This document shows, piece after piece, positions 8,347-17,689 of a DNA stretch of 39,454 nt. Below the pieces are notes generated by a model that made no database searches, was not told the origin of the DNA, and saw nothing but the letters and a program-made list of their open reading frames with translations. The stretch is from an uncultured Pseudomonadota bacterium (GTDB lineage: Bacteria; Myxococcota_A; UBA796; GCA-2862545): assembly GCA_903861005.1 (NCBI GenBank), contig CAIOSP010000111.1:1-39454 (forward strand), read 5' to 3'. Positions within the stretch are counted from its first letter, which is position 1; every line of letters starts with the position of its first letter. Both the position numbers and the translations under genes were made by a program.

Positions 8347-8572
8347 GCAAAAGGACCCACTTCAAGGCGTCACGCTGGAGAAGATGCTGACCATCCTGGT
8401 GGAAGAGCGCGGCTGGCCCGCCTTGGCGGAGCATGTGAAGGCGAACTGCTTCTGGAATGAGCCGACCATCAAGTCGAGCCTGAAGTTCCTGCGGAAGTTC
8501 CCCTGGGCCCGCGCGCGCGTGGAGGGCATGTACCTGTGGCACCTACGCGAGCTGAAGCGAGAGGGCCGATGA
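8333..8572 (+). CDS. VF530 (DUF2132) family small protein
   Basis: 79 residues. The sequence DPLQGVTLEKMLTILVEERGW followed by SSLKFLRKFPWARARVE is the conserved core of the VF530 family, small single-domain helical proteins proposed to bind DNA; their biological role is not settled. Two ATGs in frame (8324 and 8333) could start it; the second gives the usual family N-terminus. The gene begins inside the end of the oxygenase gene, and its TGA overlaps the ATG of the patatin gene (ATGA), so the three are probably translated as a unit. Confidence 0.85.
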   Translation: MNPAEQKDPLQGVTLEKMLTILVEERGWPALAEHVKANCFWNEPTIKSSLKFLRKFPWARARVEGMYLWHLRELKREGR

Positions 8573-10023
8573 GCGCGCTCGACCGACTCGGCCTGCGCGA
8601 CCGCATGGTGAAGGTCGCCGACGCGACCTCCTACGAGTCCTTCCTGGCGGCCGCCGCAGACGTGGAGGAGGCCTCTGGCGCGTCGACGTGGCGTGACGGT
8701 GTGGACCTGCCGAACGTGGACGTCCCGCTGCTCGTGACCCACACGGAAGAGCTGCGCCGACTGCGCGAGTCGCGCCAGGCCGAGCGCCTGGTCGCGGCGC
8801 TCGAAGAGGCCCTCTACCGCCACCAAGGCGAGCTCGCCGACGTGCGCCTGTACGGCACCAGCGTGCTCGGCCCCCCCAAGGTCGCCGAGCGGTTCTGGGA
8901 CGAGGTGGAGGCCTCGATCGACCTGCTGTCGGACACCGCCGCCACCGGCCTGCCGCCTGCGTTGGTGGTCGCTCGCTTCGAGCGCGCGGCCCACGTGTTC
9001 GGTCGCTCGGCGCTGCTGCTCAGCGGCGGCGCGTCGCTGGGCTTCTTCCACATTGGCGTGATGCGGGCGCTGTTCAACCAGGGGCTGCTCCCCACGGTGC
9101 TGTCCGGCTCGTCGATGGGGGCCATGGTCGCGTGTGGGGTGGCCGCACGCAACGACGACGAGCTCCGCACGCTGTTTGGCGATCTCGGCACGCTGCGGAC
9201 CGACGCGCTGCGCATGCTGCCGCCCGGCGAGATGCGTCGCCAGCGCAGCGTCTACGACCCCATCCAGCTTCGCGACGTCATCCTGCACAACAACGGCGAC
9301 CTGACCTTCGGCGAGGCGTTCGCGCGGACGGGCCGCATCGTGAACGTGTCGGTGTCGCCCACCCGCGAGCGCCAGAAGCCGCGCGTGCTGTGCTACCTCA
9401 ACGCCTGCGACGTCACCCTGCTGTCGGCGGCGCTCGCGTCGAGCGCCGTGCCCGGCGCTTTCCCGCCCGCGGTGCTCGAGCAGCGTGGCCGCGACCACGT
9501 CACGCGAGCCTACATGGGCACCGAGACATGGATTGACGGCACGTTCAAGGGCGACGTACCCAAGCAGCGGCTGGCCCGCCTCCACGGCGTGAATCACTTC
9601 ATCGTCAGCCAGGTGAACCCGCACGTGGCGCCGCTCGGCCGCATCGCCCAGCGCCAAGGCGTGGTGCCGTTCCTGGTCGACGCGGCGGTGTCTTCGGTGC
9701 GGGTGCGCGCCGCCCATGACCTGGGCCTGGTGCGCCGCGCGCTCGCGCCGACGCCGCTTTACAAGCCGCTTGATCTGGCCCACAGCCTGGTCGACCAGTC
9801 CTACGGCGGTGACATCGACATCCACCCGCGCTTCCGCGCGCGCGCGCTGATGCGGACGTTCGCGAACATCTCGCGGGCGGAGCTCGAGGCCCACGTGCTG
9901 GAAGGCGAGCGCTCGACGTGGCCGCTGATCGCCCGAATCAAGGATCAGACCCGCGTCGAGCGGGGCTTGGCGCGCGCGATCGCGCGCCTCAAAAGTGTGG
10001 ACCTTGGGTCCTCCACAACATAG
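8569..10023 (+). CDS. Patatin-like phospholipase with DUF3336 N-terminal domain
   Basis: 484 residues. The N-terminal about 140 residues resemble DUF3336 (SYESFLAAAADVEE, then LRRLRESRQAERLV), the domain preceding patatin in TGL-type lipases. The patatin domain has the oxyanion loop GGASLG (153-158), the lipase motif GSSMG with nucleophile Ser182, and the catalytic Asp323 in DGT. Near the C-terminus, GERSTWPLIARIKDQTRVE is also characteristic of the TGL-type group. Expected activity is hydrolysis of acyl esters in phospholipids or triacylglycerols. There is no signal peptide. The ATG at 8569 overlaps the stop of VF530. The pyruvate dehydrogenase operon starts 66 bases downstream. Confidence 0.9.
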   Translation: MSALDRLGLRDRMVKVADATSYESFLAAAADVEEASGASTWRDGVDLPNVDVPLLVTHTEELRRLRESRQAERLVAALEEALYRHQGELADVRLYGTSVLGPPKVAERFWDEVEASIDLLSDTAATGLPPALVVARFERAAHVFGRSALLLSGGASLGFFHIGVMRALFNQGLLPTVLSGSSMGAMVACGVAARNDDELRTLFGDLGTLRTDALRMLPPGEMRRQRSVYDPIQLRDVILHNNGDLTFGEAFARTGRIVNVSVSPTRERQKPRVLCYLNACDVTLLSAALASSAVPGAFPPAVLEQRGRDHVTRAYMGTETWIDGTFKGDVPKQRLARLHGVNHFIVSQVNPHVAPLGRIAQRQGVVPFLVDAAVSSVRVRAAHDLGLVRRALAPTPLYKPLDLAHSLVDQSYGGDIDIHPRFRARALMRTFANISRAELEAHVLEGERSTWPLIARIKDQTRVERGLARAIARLKSVDLGSSTT

Positions 10024-10041
10024 CGGATCACGGGCCGACGC

Positions 10042-10058
10042 CGTCCCGACCCGGGACG
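10042..10058 (+). other. Short perfect hairpin upstream of aceE
   Basis: CGTCCCG and CGGGACG pair around a three-base loop in the 66-base gap between the patatin gene and aceE. No T-run follows, so it is not an obvious terminator; it could be an mRNA-stability or leader structure, or chance. Confidence 0.3.
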
Positions 10059-10089
10059 CGTCCGGCTCGGCAATGAGGGCGCTTCCCCC

Positions 10090-12771
10090 ATGAGCGACAT
10101 CCTTCGCAAGCTGACCGAAGACCCCGACGTGGATCACGAAGAGATCCAGGAGTGGGTCGAGAGCCTCGCGGATCTGAAGGCGCGCTACGGCGCAGAAAAG
10201 ACGGGTCAAATCCTGGCCTATCTCCAGGACATGGCGTTCCGACAGGGCATCCACATGCCCTTCACCGCCAACACGCCGTACATGAACACCATCGCGGTGG
10301 ACGAGCAGCCGGCCTTCCCGGGCGACCGCGAGTTGGAGCGCCGCATCAAGAACGCGGTGCGCTGGAACGCCATGGCCATGGTCGTGCGCGCCAACCGCGA
10401 CCACGCCGCGCCCGGCGGCCACATCAGCACCTACGCCAGCTCGGCGACGCTGTATGAGATCGGGTTCAACCACTTCTTCCGCGCGCCCACGCGCGAAGAG
10501 GGCTTCCCCGGTGATCTGGTCTACTTCCAGGGTCACGCCAGCCCCGGCGTGTACGCGCGCGCCTACCTGGAAGGCCGCATCACGGAAGAGCACCTGATGA
10601 ACTTCCGGCGCGAGCTCAAGCCCACGCCGGGCCTGTCCTCGTACCCGCACCCGTGGCTGATGCCGGAGTTCTGGCAGTTCCCCACGGTCAGCATGGGCCT
10701 GGGCCCCATCGGAGGCATCTACCAGGCGCGGTTCATGCGCTACCTGGAGCACCGCGGCCTGATCAAGCCGACCGACGCCAAGGTCTGGTGCTTCCTGGGT
10801 GACGGCGAGACCGACGAGCCCGAGGCGCTCGGCGCCATCAACCTCGCGGTGCGCGAGAAGCTCGACAACCTGATCTTCGTCGTGAACTGCAACCTGCAGC
10901 GCCTGGACGGCCCGGTGCGCGGCAACGGCAAGATCATCCAGGAGCTGGAGCGGCTGTTCCGCGGCAGCGGCTGGAACACGCTCAAAGTGTTGTGGGGCGG
11001 CGGCTGGGATCACGTGCTCGCGGCGGACGACGGCGAGCTCGTCACCCGCATGGGCGAGGTCGTGGACGGCGAGTACCAGAAGTACACGGTCAGCTCCGGC
11101 GCCTACGTGCGCGACCACTTCTTCAACAGCCCCAAGCTCAAGGCGCTCATCGCGCACCTGTCCGACGAGCAGATCCAGAAGATCAAGCGCGGCGGCCACG
11201 ACCCCGAGAAAGTGTTCGCCGCCTACGAGCGCGCCGTGAAGTCCGAGGGCCTGCCCACGGTCATCCTGGCCAAGACCATCAAGGGCTACGGACTGGGCGA
11301 CGGCGGCGAGGGCCGCAACGTCGCGCACAACAACAAGAAGCTCAACGAGGAGCAGCTCAAGGAATTCCGGACGCGCTTCGCGATCCCCATCTCCGACGAG
11401 CAGGTGGCCGACGCGCCGTTCTACCGGCCCGACGAGCACAGCCCCGAGATGCACTACCTTCACGAGCGCCGCGCCTCGCTCGGCGGCCCGGTCCCGCAGC
11501 GCCTCGGCATGGCCAACCGGCTGACCGCGCCCAAGCTCGACGAATTCAGCGACCTGCTGCACGGCAGCAAGGGCCGCGAGCTGTCCACCACCATGGCGTT
11601 CAACATGGTGCTCGCCAAGCTGCTCAAGCACAAGGAGCTCGGCCGCCTGATCGTCCCGATCATCCCCGACGAGGCGCGCACGTTCGGCCTCGATCCGCTG
11701 TTTGGCCAAGTGGGCATCTACTCGAGCCAGGGCCAGCTGTATGAGCCGGTCGACGCCGACAACGTCGCCTACTACCGCGAGGCCAAGGACGGGCAAATCC
11801 TGGAGGAGGGCATCAACGAGGCCGGCTCCATGGCGTCGTTCATCGCGGCGGGCACCGCGTACAGCACCTACGGCGTCAACACCATCCCGTTCTACATCTA
11901 CTACTCGATGTTCGGGTTCCAGCGCGTCGGCGATCAGATCTGGGCCGCCGCGGACAGCCGCGCCAAGGGTTTCCTGCTCGGAGGCACCGCGGGCCGCACC
12001 ACGCTCAACGGCGAGGGCCTGCAGCACCAGGACGGGCACAGCCACCTGGCGGCGTCGGCCGTGCCCAACGTGATGGCCTACGACCCGGCCTTCCAGTACG
12101 AGGTCACCGTCCTGATCCAGGACGGCATCAAGCGCATGTACCAGGACGACGAGTCGATCCTCTACTACATCACACTGGGCAACGAGAACTACGCGCACCC
12201 CGACATGCCCGAGGGCGCCGAGGACGGCATCCGCGCCGGCCTCTACGAGTTCACGACGGTAGGCCCCGCCGACGCCAAGTGCACCGTCCGCCTGCTCGGC
12301 AGCGGCAGCATCCTCAACGAGACCCTGCGCGCCGCCCAGCTGCTGGCCGACCGCTACGGCGTGCGCTCGCACATCTACAGCGCCACCAGCTACAAGACCC
12401 TGCGCTGGGCCGCGCTCGACGCGGACCGCTTCAACGCGCTCAACCCCGACGCCCCCAAGCGCTCCTGCCACCTGTGGGACCTGACGCGCGGCTGGACGGA
12501 GCCCGTGATCGCCGCGAGCGACTACGTGCGTCTGGTGAGCGAGCAGATCGCGCCGTGGCTTGCCGACTTCACCGCGCTCGGCACGGACGGCTTTGGCCGC
12601 AGCGAGGGCCGCGAAGAGCTGCGCCGCTTCTTCGGCGTCGACGCGGAGAGCATCACGCTCGCCGCGCTGTACCGCTTGGAGGCGCGCGGCGATCTGCCCG
12701 CAGGCACTGCGGCTTCTGCTGTGCATGATCTCGGCATCGACGCGTCTGGCAAGAATCCCCTGACCGACTGA
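10090..12771 (+). CDS. aceE: Pyruvate dehydrogenase E1 component, homodimeric type
   Basis: 893 residues, close to the roughly 890 of Escherichia coli AceE. It decarboxylates pyruvate with thiamine diphosphate and acetylates the E2 lipoyl group. The thiamine motif starts at G237-D-G-E-T-D and ends at N266-C-N-L-Q-R-L-D-G. The C-terminal transketolase-like part contains GTAGRTTLNGEGLQHQDG, and the YHxRR-like MHYLHERRASLGG lies mid-protein, all typical of AceE rather than the heterodimeric E1. It is followed at 26 bases by aceF and then lpd, so the complete complex is encoded in one operon. A GAGG lies upstream of the ATG at somewhat long spacing. Confidence 0.97.
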   Translation: MSDILRKLTEDPDVDHEEIQEWVESLADLKARYGAEKTGQILAYLQDMAFRQGIHMPFTANTPYMNTIAVDEQPAFPGDRELERRIKNAVRWNAMAMVVRANRDHAAPGGHISTYASSATLYEIGFNHFFRAPTREEGFPGDLVYFQGHASPGVYARAYLEGRITEEHLMNFRRELKPTPGLSSYPHPWLMPEFWQFPTVSMGLGPIGGIYQARFMRYLEHRGLIKPTDAKVWCFLGDGETDEPEALGAINLAVREKLDNLIFVVNCNLQRLDGPVRGNGKIIQELERLFRGSGWNTLKVLWGGGWDHVLAADDGELVTRMGEVVDGEYQKYTVSSGAYVRDHFFNSPKLKALIAHLSDEQIQKIKRGGHDPEKVFAAYERAVKSEGLPTVILAKTIKGYGLGDGGEGRNVAHNNKKLNEEQLKEFRTRFAIPISDEQVADAPFYRPDEHSPEMHYLHERRASLGGPVPQRLGMANRLTAPKLDEFSDLLHGSKGRELSTTMAFNMVLAKLLKHKELGRLIVPIIPDEARTFGLDPLFGQVGIYSSQGQLYEPVDADNVAYYREAKDGQILEEGINEAGSMASFIAAGTAYSTYGVNTIPFYIYYSMFGFQRVGDQIWAAADSRAKGFLLGGTAGRTTLNGEGLQHQDGHSHLAASAVPNVMAYDPAFQYEVTVLIQDGIKRMYQDDESILYYITLGNENYAHPDMPEGAEDGIRAGLYEFTTVGPADAKCTVRLLGSGSILNETLRAAQLLADRYGVRSHIYSATSYKTLRWAALDADRFNALNPDAPKRSCHLWDLTRGWTEPVIAASDYVRLVSEQIAPWLADFTALGTDGFGRSEGREELRRFFGVDAESITLAALYRLEARGDLPAGTAASAVHDLGIDASGKNPLTD

Positions 12772-12797
12772 ACGTCGACACCCGGCACGAGGCACCC

Positions 12798-14042
12798 ATG
12801 GCTGTCGAATTCAAGCTCCCCAACCTGGGCGAAGGCATCTCCGCTGGCGACGTGGTGAGCGTCGGCGTGAAGGTCGGCGACGCGGTCGCCAAGGGCCAGA
12901 CCGTCATGGAGGTCGAGACCGACAAGGCAGTGATGGACGTGCGCGCGCCCGAGTCGGGCACGATCGTCTCCGTCTCCGCGACGGTCGGCGCGAAGATCAA
13001 GCCGGGCGATGTCGTCATCACCTACGACGTGGTCGACGGGGCCGCGGCGGCCGCGCCCGCCCCAGCCGCCGCGCCACCGGCCGTCGCAGCGCCTCCTCCC
13101 GTCGCCGCGCCTGCGCCGATCGCCACGCCGCCCGTACACGATCCCGCCGTGCCGATCCCCGCGTCCCCCGCGGTCCGCAAGTTCGCGCGTGAGCTGGGCG
13201 TGGATCTCGCGCAGGTCGCTGCCACGGGCCCGCGCGGTCGCGTGCTGGAGATCGACGTGAAGGCGCACGTGAAGCGCCTGATGCACGCAGGCCCCGTGGC
13301 CGCAGCGACGGGCGTGCAGCCGGCGATGCCCGACTTCACGCGCTGGGGCGAGGTGGAGACGCTGCCGCTCAAGGGCGTGCGCAAGGCCACCGCCGACAGC
13401 GTGCAGCGCTCCTGGTCGCTCATCCCGCACGTCACGCAGTTCGACGTCGTGGACATCACGGGCACCGAGGCGTCCCGCAAGAAGTTCATGGACGCCCGCA
13501 AGGGTCAGCCCGGCAGAATCACCATGACCATCCTGGCGATCAAGGCCGTCACCAAGACCTTGGGCGAGATGCCGCAATTCGCCGCCAGCATCGACATGAG
13601 CCGCGGCGAGGTCATCCGGAAGAAGTACCGGCACATCGGCGTGGCGGTCGACAGCGAGAACGGCCTGATGGTGCCCGTCGTGCGCGACACCGACAAGAAG
13701 AGCCTGCTTCAGATCTCCGAGGAGGTGGAGGGCCTCGCCGAGAAGGTGCGCACCCGCAAGATCGCGCTCGAGGAGATGCAGGGCGCGGTGTTCACCATCA
13801 GCAACCTGGGCAGCATCGGCGGCACGCTGTTCACGCCGATCGTCGCGTGGCCTGAGGTCGCCATCCTGGGCATCAGCCGCGCGCGCACTGAGCTGCAGAT
13901 GCACGACGGCCAGATCGAGTCGCGTCTGATGCTCGGCCTGTCGCTGTCGTACGACCACCGCGCGATCGACGGCGCGGACGGCGCGCGCTTCCTCAAGCGC
14001 GTCGGCGAGATCCTCGCCAACCCCTTTGAGCTGGTGAGCTGA
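12798..14042 (+). CDS. aceF: Dihydrolipoamide acetyltransferase, pyruvate dehydrogenase E2
   Basis: 414 residues. One N-terminal lipoyl domain (about 1-78) with the modified lysine K43 in ETDKAVMDV; a flexible Ala/Pro linker (about 84-115); a peripheral-subunit-binding domain (SPAVRKFARELGVDLAQVAATG); a second short linker; and the catalytic acyltransferase domain ending in SYDHRAIDGADGARF with H387 and D391. It takes the acetyl group from E1 to CoA and forms the core of the complex. Only one lipoyl domain is present, where many gammaproteobacterial enzymes have two or three. The lysine needs lipoylation; lipB lies about 15 kb away in this window. lpd starts three bases after the stop. Confidence 0.96.
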   Translation: MAVEFKLPNLGEGISAGDVVSVGVKVGDAVAKGQTVMEVETDKAVMDVRAPESGTIVSVSATVGAKIKPGDVVITYDVVDGAAAAAPAPAAAPPAVAAPPPVAAPAPIATPPVHDPAVPIPASPAVRKFARELGVDLAQVAATGPRGRVLEIDVKAHVKRLMHAGPVAAATGVQPAMPDFTRWGEVETLPLKGVRKATADSVQRSWSLIPHVTQFDVVDITGTEASRKKFMDARKGQPGRITMTILAIKAVTKTLGEMPQFAASIDMSRGEVIRKKYRHIGVAVDSENGLMVPVVRDTDKKSLLQISEEVEGLAEKVRTRKIALEEMQGAVFTISNLGSIGGTLFTPIVAWPEVAILGISRARTELQMHDGQIESRLMLGLSLSYDHRAIDGADGARFLKRVGEILANPFELVS

Positions 14043-14045
14043 TCC

Positions 14046-15521
14046 ATGACCGACACCCCCGTCGAAGCCCCCCACGGCCTCACGCCCGAGCAGGCCGCCA
14101 CCCGCCACGTGGTGGTGATCGGCGCGGGCCCCGGCGGCTACGCGGCCGCGTTCCAGGCCGCAGACCTCGGGTTTCAGGTCACGCTGATCAACCGAGAGCC
14201 GCGGCTCGGCGGCACCTGCACGCTGCGCGGCTGCATCCCGAGCAAGGGCCTGCTTCACGTCGCCAAGCTCATCCAGGAGGCGCGCCACGCGTCGGTCTGG
14301 GGCGTGACGTACGCTGAGCCGGTGATCGAACTCGACAAGCTGCGCGCCTACAAGGACGGCTACGTCGACCAGCTCGGCCGCGGCATCGCGCAGGTGGCGG
14401 CGGCGCGCAAGGTGCGCACGATCGAGGCGACGGCGCGCTTCAAGGACGCGCACACGCTGACGCTCACGCCGGGTGAAGCGGGCGCGCCGCTGGAGCAGAC
14501 CGAGCTCCAATTCGATCACTGCATCATCGCCACCGGGTCCGTCCCGGCGATGCCCGCGCCCTGGAAGGCACTGGACGACGGGCGCATCCTCGACTCCACC
14601 AGCGCGCTCGCGCTGCCTGACGTGCCCAAGCGCCTGCTGGTGATCGGCGGCGGCTACATCGGCCTGGAGATGGCCTGTGTGTACGCAGCGCTCGGCTCGG
14701 AGATCACGGTGGTCGAGGCCACGCCCGGCCTGCTCCCCGCCGCCGATCGCGACCTGGTGAAGCCGCTCGCCGCGCAGCTCAAGAAGGTGCTCAAGGTCAT
14801 CCACCTCTCCACGCGCGTGGAGGCGATCGAGCCCAAGGACGACGGCGTCCACGTCACGCTCGCGGGCGAAGGCGTGGAGCCGGTGCAGGTCTTTGATCGC
14901 GTGCTCGTCAGCGTCGGCCGTCGCCCGAACACGGACGGCCTGGGCCTGGAGAACACGCGCGTGCAGGTTGACGCCAAGGGCTTCGTGCTGCACGACGCGA
15001 CCATGCGCACCGACGAGCCCAGCGTGTTCGTCGTGGGTGATGTCGCGGGCGAGCCGATGCTCGCGCACAAAGCGCACGCCGAGGCGCGCGTCGCCGTGGA
15101 GGTGCTCGCCGAGCGCCGCGCCGCGTGGGACGTGCGCGCGATGCCCGCCGTGGTGTTCACCGATCCGGAGCTCGCCTGGGTGGGCGTGACCGAGGACGAG
15201 GCGAAGGCCAAGGGCCTGGACGTCGAGATCGGCCGCTTCCCGTGGGCCGCGAACGGCAAGGCGATCGCCATCGGCCGCACCGAAGGCATGAGCAAGGTGA
15301 TCCTCGACCGCGCGACCGGGCGGGTGCTCGGCGCGGGCGCGGTGGGCTGGGAGGCCGGCGCGTTGATCAGCGAGTACTCCCTCGCGATCGAGATGGGCGC
15401 GGTGGCCGAGGACATCAGCCTGACCGTGCACCCGCACCCCACCCTCAATGAGACGGTGTGGGGCGCGGCCGAGGTCGCGCTCGGCGTGGCGACCGACATC
15501 TACCGGCCCAAGAAGCGCTAG
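14046..15521 (+). CDS. lpd: Dihydrolipoamide dehydrogenase, pyruvate dehydrogenase E3
   Basis: 491 residues. An FAD Rossmann motif (VVVIGAGPGGYAAAFQA) begins near residue 18; the redox-active disulfide is C58-TLRG-C63 in GGTCTLRGCIPSK; the NAD-binding motif is LLVIGGGYIGLEMAC; and the C-terminal dimerisation domain ends with HPHPTLNE, where H464 and E469 form the catalytic pair. It reoxidises the E2 dihydrolipoamide with NAD. It is tightly coupled to aceF (three bases apart). The N-terminal about 17 residues before the FAD motif are longer than usual but contain no lipoyl domain. Confidence 0.96.
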   Translation: MTDTPVEAPHGLTPEQAATRHVVVIGAGPGGYAAAFQAADLGFQVTLINREPRLGGTCTLRGCIPSKGLLHVAKLIQEARHASVWGVTYAEPVIELDKLRAYKDGYVDQLGRGIAQVAAARKVRTIEATARFKDAHTLTLTPGEAGAPLEQTELQFDHCIIATGSVPAMPAPWKALDDGRILDSTSALALPDVPKRLLVIGGGYIGLEMACVYAALGSEITVVEATPGLLPAADRDLVKPLAAQLKKVLKVIHLSTRVEAIEPKDDGVHVTLAGEGVEPVQVFDRVLVSVGRRPNTDGLGLENTRVQVDAKGFVLHDATMRTDEPSVFVVGDVAGEPMLAHKAHAEARVAVEVLAERRAAWDVRAMPAVVFTDPELAWVGVTEDEAKAKGLDVEIGRFPWAANGKAIAIGRTEGMSKVILDRATGRVLGAGAVGWEAGALISEYSLAIEMGAVAEDISLTVHPHPTLNETVWGAAEVALGVATDIYRPKKR

Positions 15522-15524
15522 CGC

Positions 15525-16880
15525 GTGACGCGGCCGACGACCGACCCGGCGACGACGACGACGTGGGATCGCTCCGACCGCGTCGTCGCCGCCGTCGCGC
15601 TCCTCGCGGCGCTGCTGCACCTCGTCCGAGTGGACTCAGCGCCGCCCGGCTTCTTCGACGACGAGGCCGCGATCGCCGCGCAGGCGATCTGCGTCGCGCA
15701 GTCCGGCCATGAGCTGTTCGGCGCGCGCTGGCCCGCGTTCGCCCCGCTGATCGGCGACGGGCTCGTCACCCCCGTCACGCTCTACGTGTCGGGGGCGTGG
15801 ACGTGGATCTTCGGCACCTCGATCTTCGCGTTCCGCCTGCTCGCGAACGTCATGGCGCTGGTTGGCGCGGCCGGCGTCGCGTACGGCGGGCGCAGCACGC
15901 GCGAGCGGCTGTGGTTGGGCGCGCTGGTGCTCACCTCGCCGTGGCTGTTCTCCGTGTCGCGCATGTTCATGGACCCGGTGTTCGGGTTCGCGGCGCTCGG
16001 CTGGATGTTCGGGCTGTACCGGCGCGAGCGATGGGCCGGGTTCGGCGTCGCGAGCGCGCTCGCGGCGATGACCTACCCGCCGCTGCGCGTGCAGATCGCG
16101 CTCACCTGGGCCGTGCTGCTCGTGGTCGATCGCGCGGGACGGCGCGCTCGCCCCTGGCTCGGCGGGTGGGCGCGCGCCACGGTCTGCGCGGCGCTCGCCG
16201 GCACGCCGATGTGGCTCGCGCTCTCAGATCCTGCGTACCGCGCGCGAGGGTGGTCGCTCGCGATCTGGAACCAGAACTTCATGGAGGCGCACGGCCTCAC
16301 GTTCACGCCCACCGCGGCGAACCTGGCGGGGCTGGCGCAGATCTACGCCGACAACCTCCGCCTGTTCCTCACGCCGTCCTTCCTGCTGTGGGACGGCGAC
16401 GCGAACCTGCGGCACGGCGTCGGCGTGGGCGTGCTGGCGTGGGTGGAGGTGGCGGCGCTCGCGTGGATCGTCGGCGCGCGCCTCACGCGTCAGCCCACCC
16501 CCTCCGCGCGCGCGACCGTGCGCGGGCTGCTGCTCGTGCTCGCCAGCGTGACCGGCGCCGCGTTGACCAACGAGGGCCTACCGCACACGCTCCGATCGAT
16601 CGGCGCGGCCGCCGCGCTCGCGTGGCTGGTGGCGGACGTCGTCACCCAAGCCGGCCCTCGCGCGCGCGCGACGCTGACCGCGGCGCTGGTGGTGGGCGCC
16701 TCGGCGTTCGCGTGGGTCCACCTGTCGCGCGCGCCGCAGAACGGGCCGTGGTTCCAGGAGGACGTGGTGAAGGCCGCCGCGCACGGCGACCCGCTCCCCG
16801 CCGACACACCACGCCCCGCGCGCGACTACTACGACCTGACGAGCGGCCGCACGCGCTGCCGCGCGGACGACCCGCGCTAG
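15525..16880 (+). CDS. Multipass membrane glycosyltransferase-like protein (GT-C/GT39 type)
   Basis: 451 residues with about ten hydrophobic helices. After the first helix is an acidic periplasmic loop (SAPPGFFDDEAAIAAQ), the position of the catalytic/metal-binding acidic pair in ArnT/PMT-like GT-C enzymes; FFDDEA is a common form in bacterial family-39-like proteins. It would use a polyprenyl-phosphate sugar at the periplasmic face; substrate unknown. The start is the GTG at 15525, three bases after the lpd stop, with no good ribosome site, so translation probably depends on coupling. It may be transcribed with the pyruvate dehydrogenase operon without being functionally related. Its TAG overlaps the stop of the opposite-strand gene (shared CTAG). 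Confidence 0.7.
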   Translation: MTRPTTDPATTTTWDRSDRVVAAVALLAALLHLVRVDSAPPGFFDDEAAIAAQAICVAQSGHELFGARWPAFAPLIGDGLVTPVTLYVSGAWTWIFGTSIFAFRLLANVMALVGAAGVAYGGRSTRERLWLGALVLTSPWLFSVSRMFMDPVFGFAALGWMFGLYRRERWAGFGVASALAAMTYPPLRVQIALTWAVLLVVDRAGRRARPWLGGWARATVCAALAGTPMWLALSDPAYRARGWSLAIWNQNFMEAHGLTFTPTAANLAGLAQIYADNLRLFLTPSFLLWDGDANLRHGVGVGVLAWVEVAALAWIVGARLTRQPTPSARATVRGLLLVLASVTGAALTNEGLPHTLRSIGAAAALAWLVADVVTQAGPRARATLTAALVVGASAFAWVHLSRAPQNGPWFQEDVVKAAAHGDPLPADTPRPARDYYDLTSGRTRCRADDPR

Positions 16881-17614
16881 GTCCGGCTGTGGCCGACGAG
16901 CTGGCGATACGTCGACGCCTGCGCCGCCGAGACCAGCACCGCCGCGGGGATGATGCCCACGCAGCAGGCCAGCAGCCCGACGAACGGCACGAACATCACC
17001 GCGAGCGTGAAGACGATCGACTTGCCCCAGCAGGTGGACGTCAGGCGCCAGGACTCGTTGAACGCGTCCAGCGCGGGCATCTGCTTGTCGATCACCAGGT
17101 ACATCGCGGGCGACAGGCGCGACAGCAACAGCACGTCCCAGACGCGGTTGAACAAGCTGCCCGCGAGCGTGGAGCCAAGCACGAGGAGCTGCACGCCCGC
17201 GTCGTCCTGGTTCGGGAGCATCAGCGGCCCGAACTGAAAGGCGAAGGCCACCGCGAACCCGGGCAGCATGGCGAGCAGGAACAACAGGCCGGCCGTGAAC
17301 ACCGGAGCCCAAACCTCGCCCACCCTGTTGAAGCCGGAGAACACCGTGCCCAGCTCGGCCTGACCATCGAGCGCGTCCAGTGTGAAGCGCGTGGTGCCCC
17401 AGGTGACGACCGGGATCACCAAGAGCGCCGGGAGAAGGCAGGCGATCACGCTCACGAAGCTGGCGAGGCCCGCGACCAGGAGCATCACCAACCAGATGCC
17501 CAGGTTTCGCGACATCGCGTCCCAGCCTTCCCGGAAGCTCTGGCTCAGGTCAAAGTCGCCGCCGCCCAGGATCGCGGCAGGTGCCGCCGTCGGCGTCTCG
17601 AACGGATTGCTCAT
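16877..17614 (-). CDS. Integral membrane protein, unknown function
   Basis: 245 residues with about five or six hydrophobic segments. The first 20 or so residues (MSNPFETPTAAPAAILGG) are polar and proline/alanine-rich; the next part (SFREGWDAMSRNLGIWLVML) leads into the first helices. TTRFTLDALDGQAELGTVF between helices is a layout I associate with DUF975-like and related small integral membrane families, but I cannot name the family securely. The frame is open to 17650; a GGGGAG site before the ATG at 17614 decides the start. It lies 75 bases downstream of the DUF3516 helicase on the same strand and may be co-transcribed. Confidence 0.65.
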   Translation of the reverse strand: MSNPFETPTAAPAAILGGGDFDLSQSFREGWDAMSRNLGIWLVMLLVAGLASFVSVIACLLPALLVIPVVTWGTTRFTLDALDGQAELGTVFSGFNRVGEVWAPVFTAGLLFLLAMLPGFAVAFAFQFGPLMLPNQDDAGVQLLVLGSTLAGSLFNRVWDVLLLSRLSPAMYLVIDKQMPALDAFNESWRLTSTCWGKSIVFTLAVMFVPFVGLLACCVGIIPAAVLVSAAQASTYRQLVGHSRT

Positions 17615-17689
17615 CGTCACTCCCCTTGGCGCTGCATTCTCCGACGACACGCCGCGGATCGCAAGCGCGCAGACCTCTCCACGCTGCCG

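Noticed and set aside
8362-12795. Long minus-strand open frame antisense to the patatin gene and aceE
   Set aside because: Low-complexity composition, no family features, and fully opposed to well-supported genes.
12970-13140. Repetitive Ala/Pro-coding sequence in aceF, possible tandem repeat
   Set aside because: It is the normal flexible linker between the lipoyl and subunit-binding domains.
12522-15620. Long minus-strand open frame antisense to aceF and lpd
   Set aside because: Same reasons: codon-position GC bias of the real genes keeps the opposite strand open.
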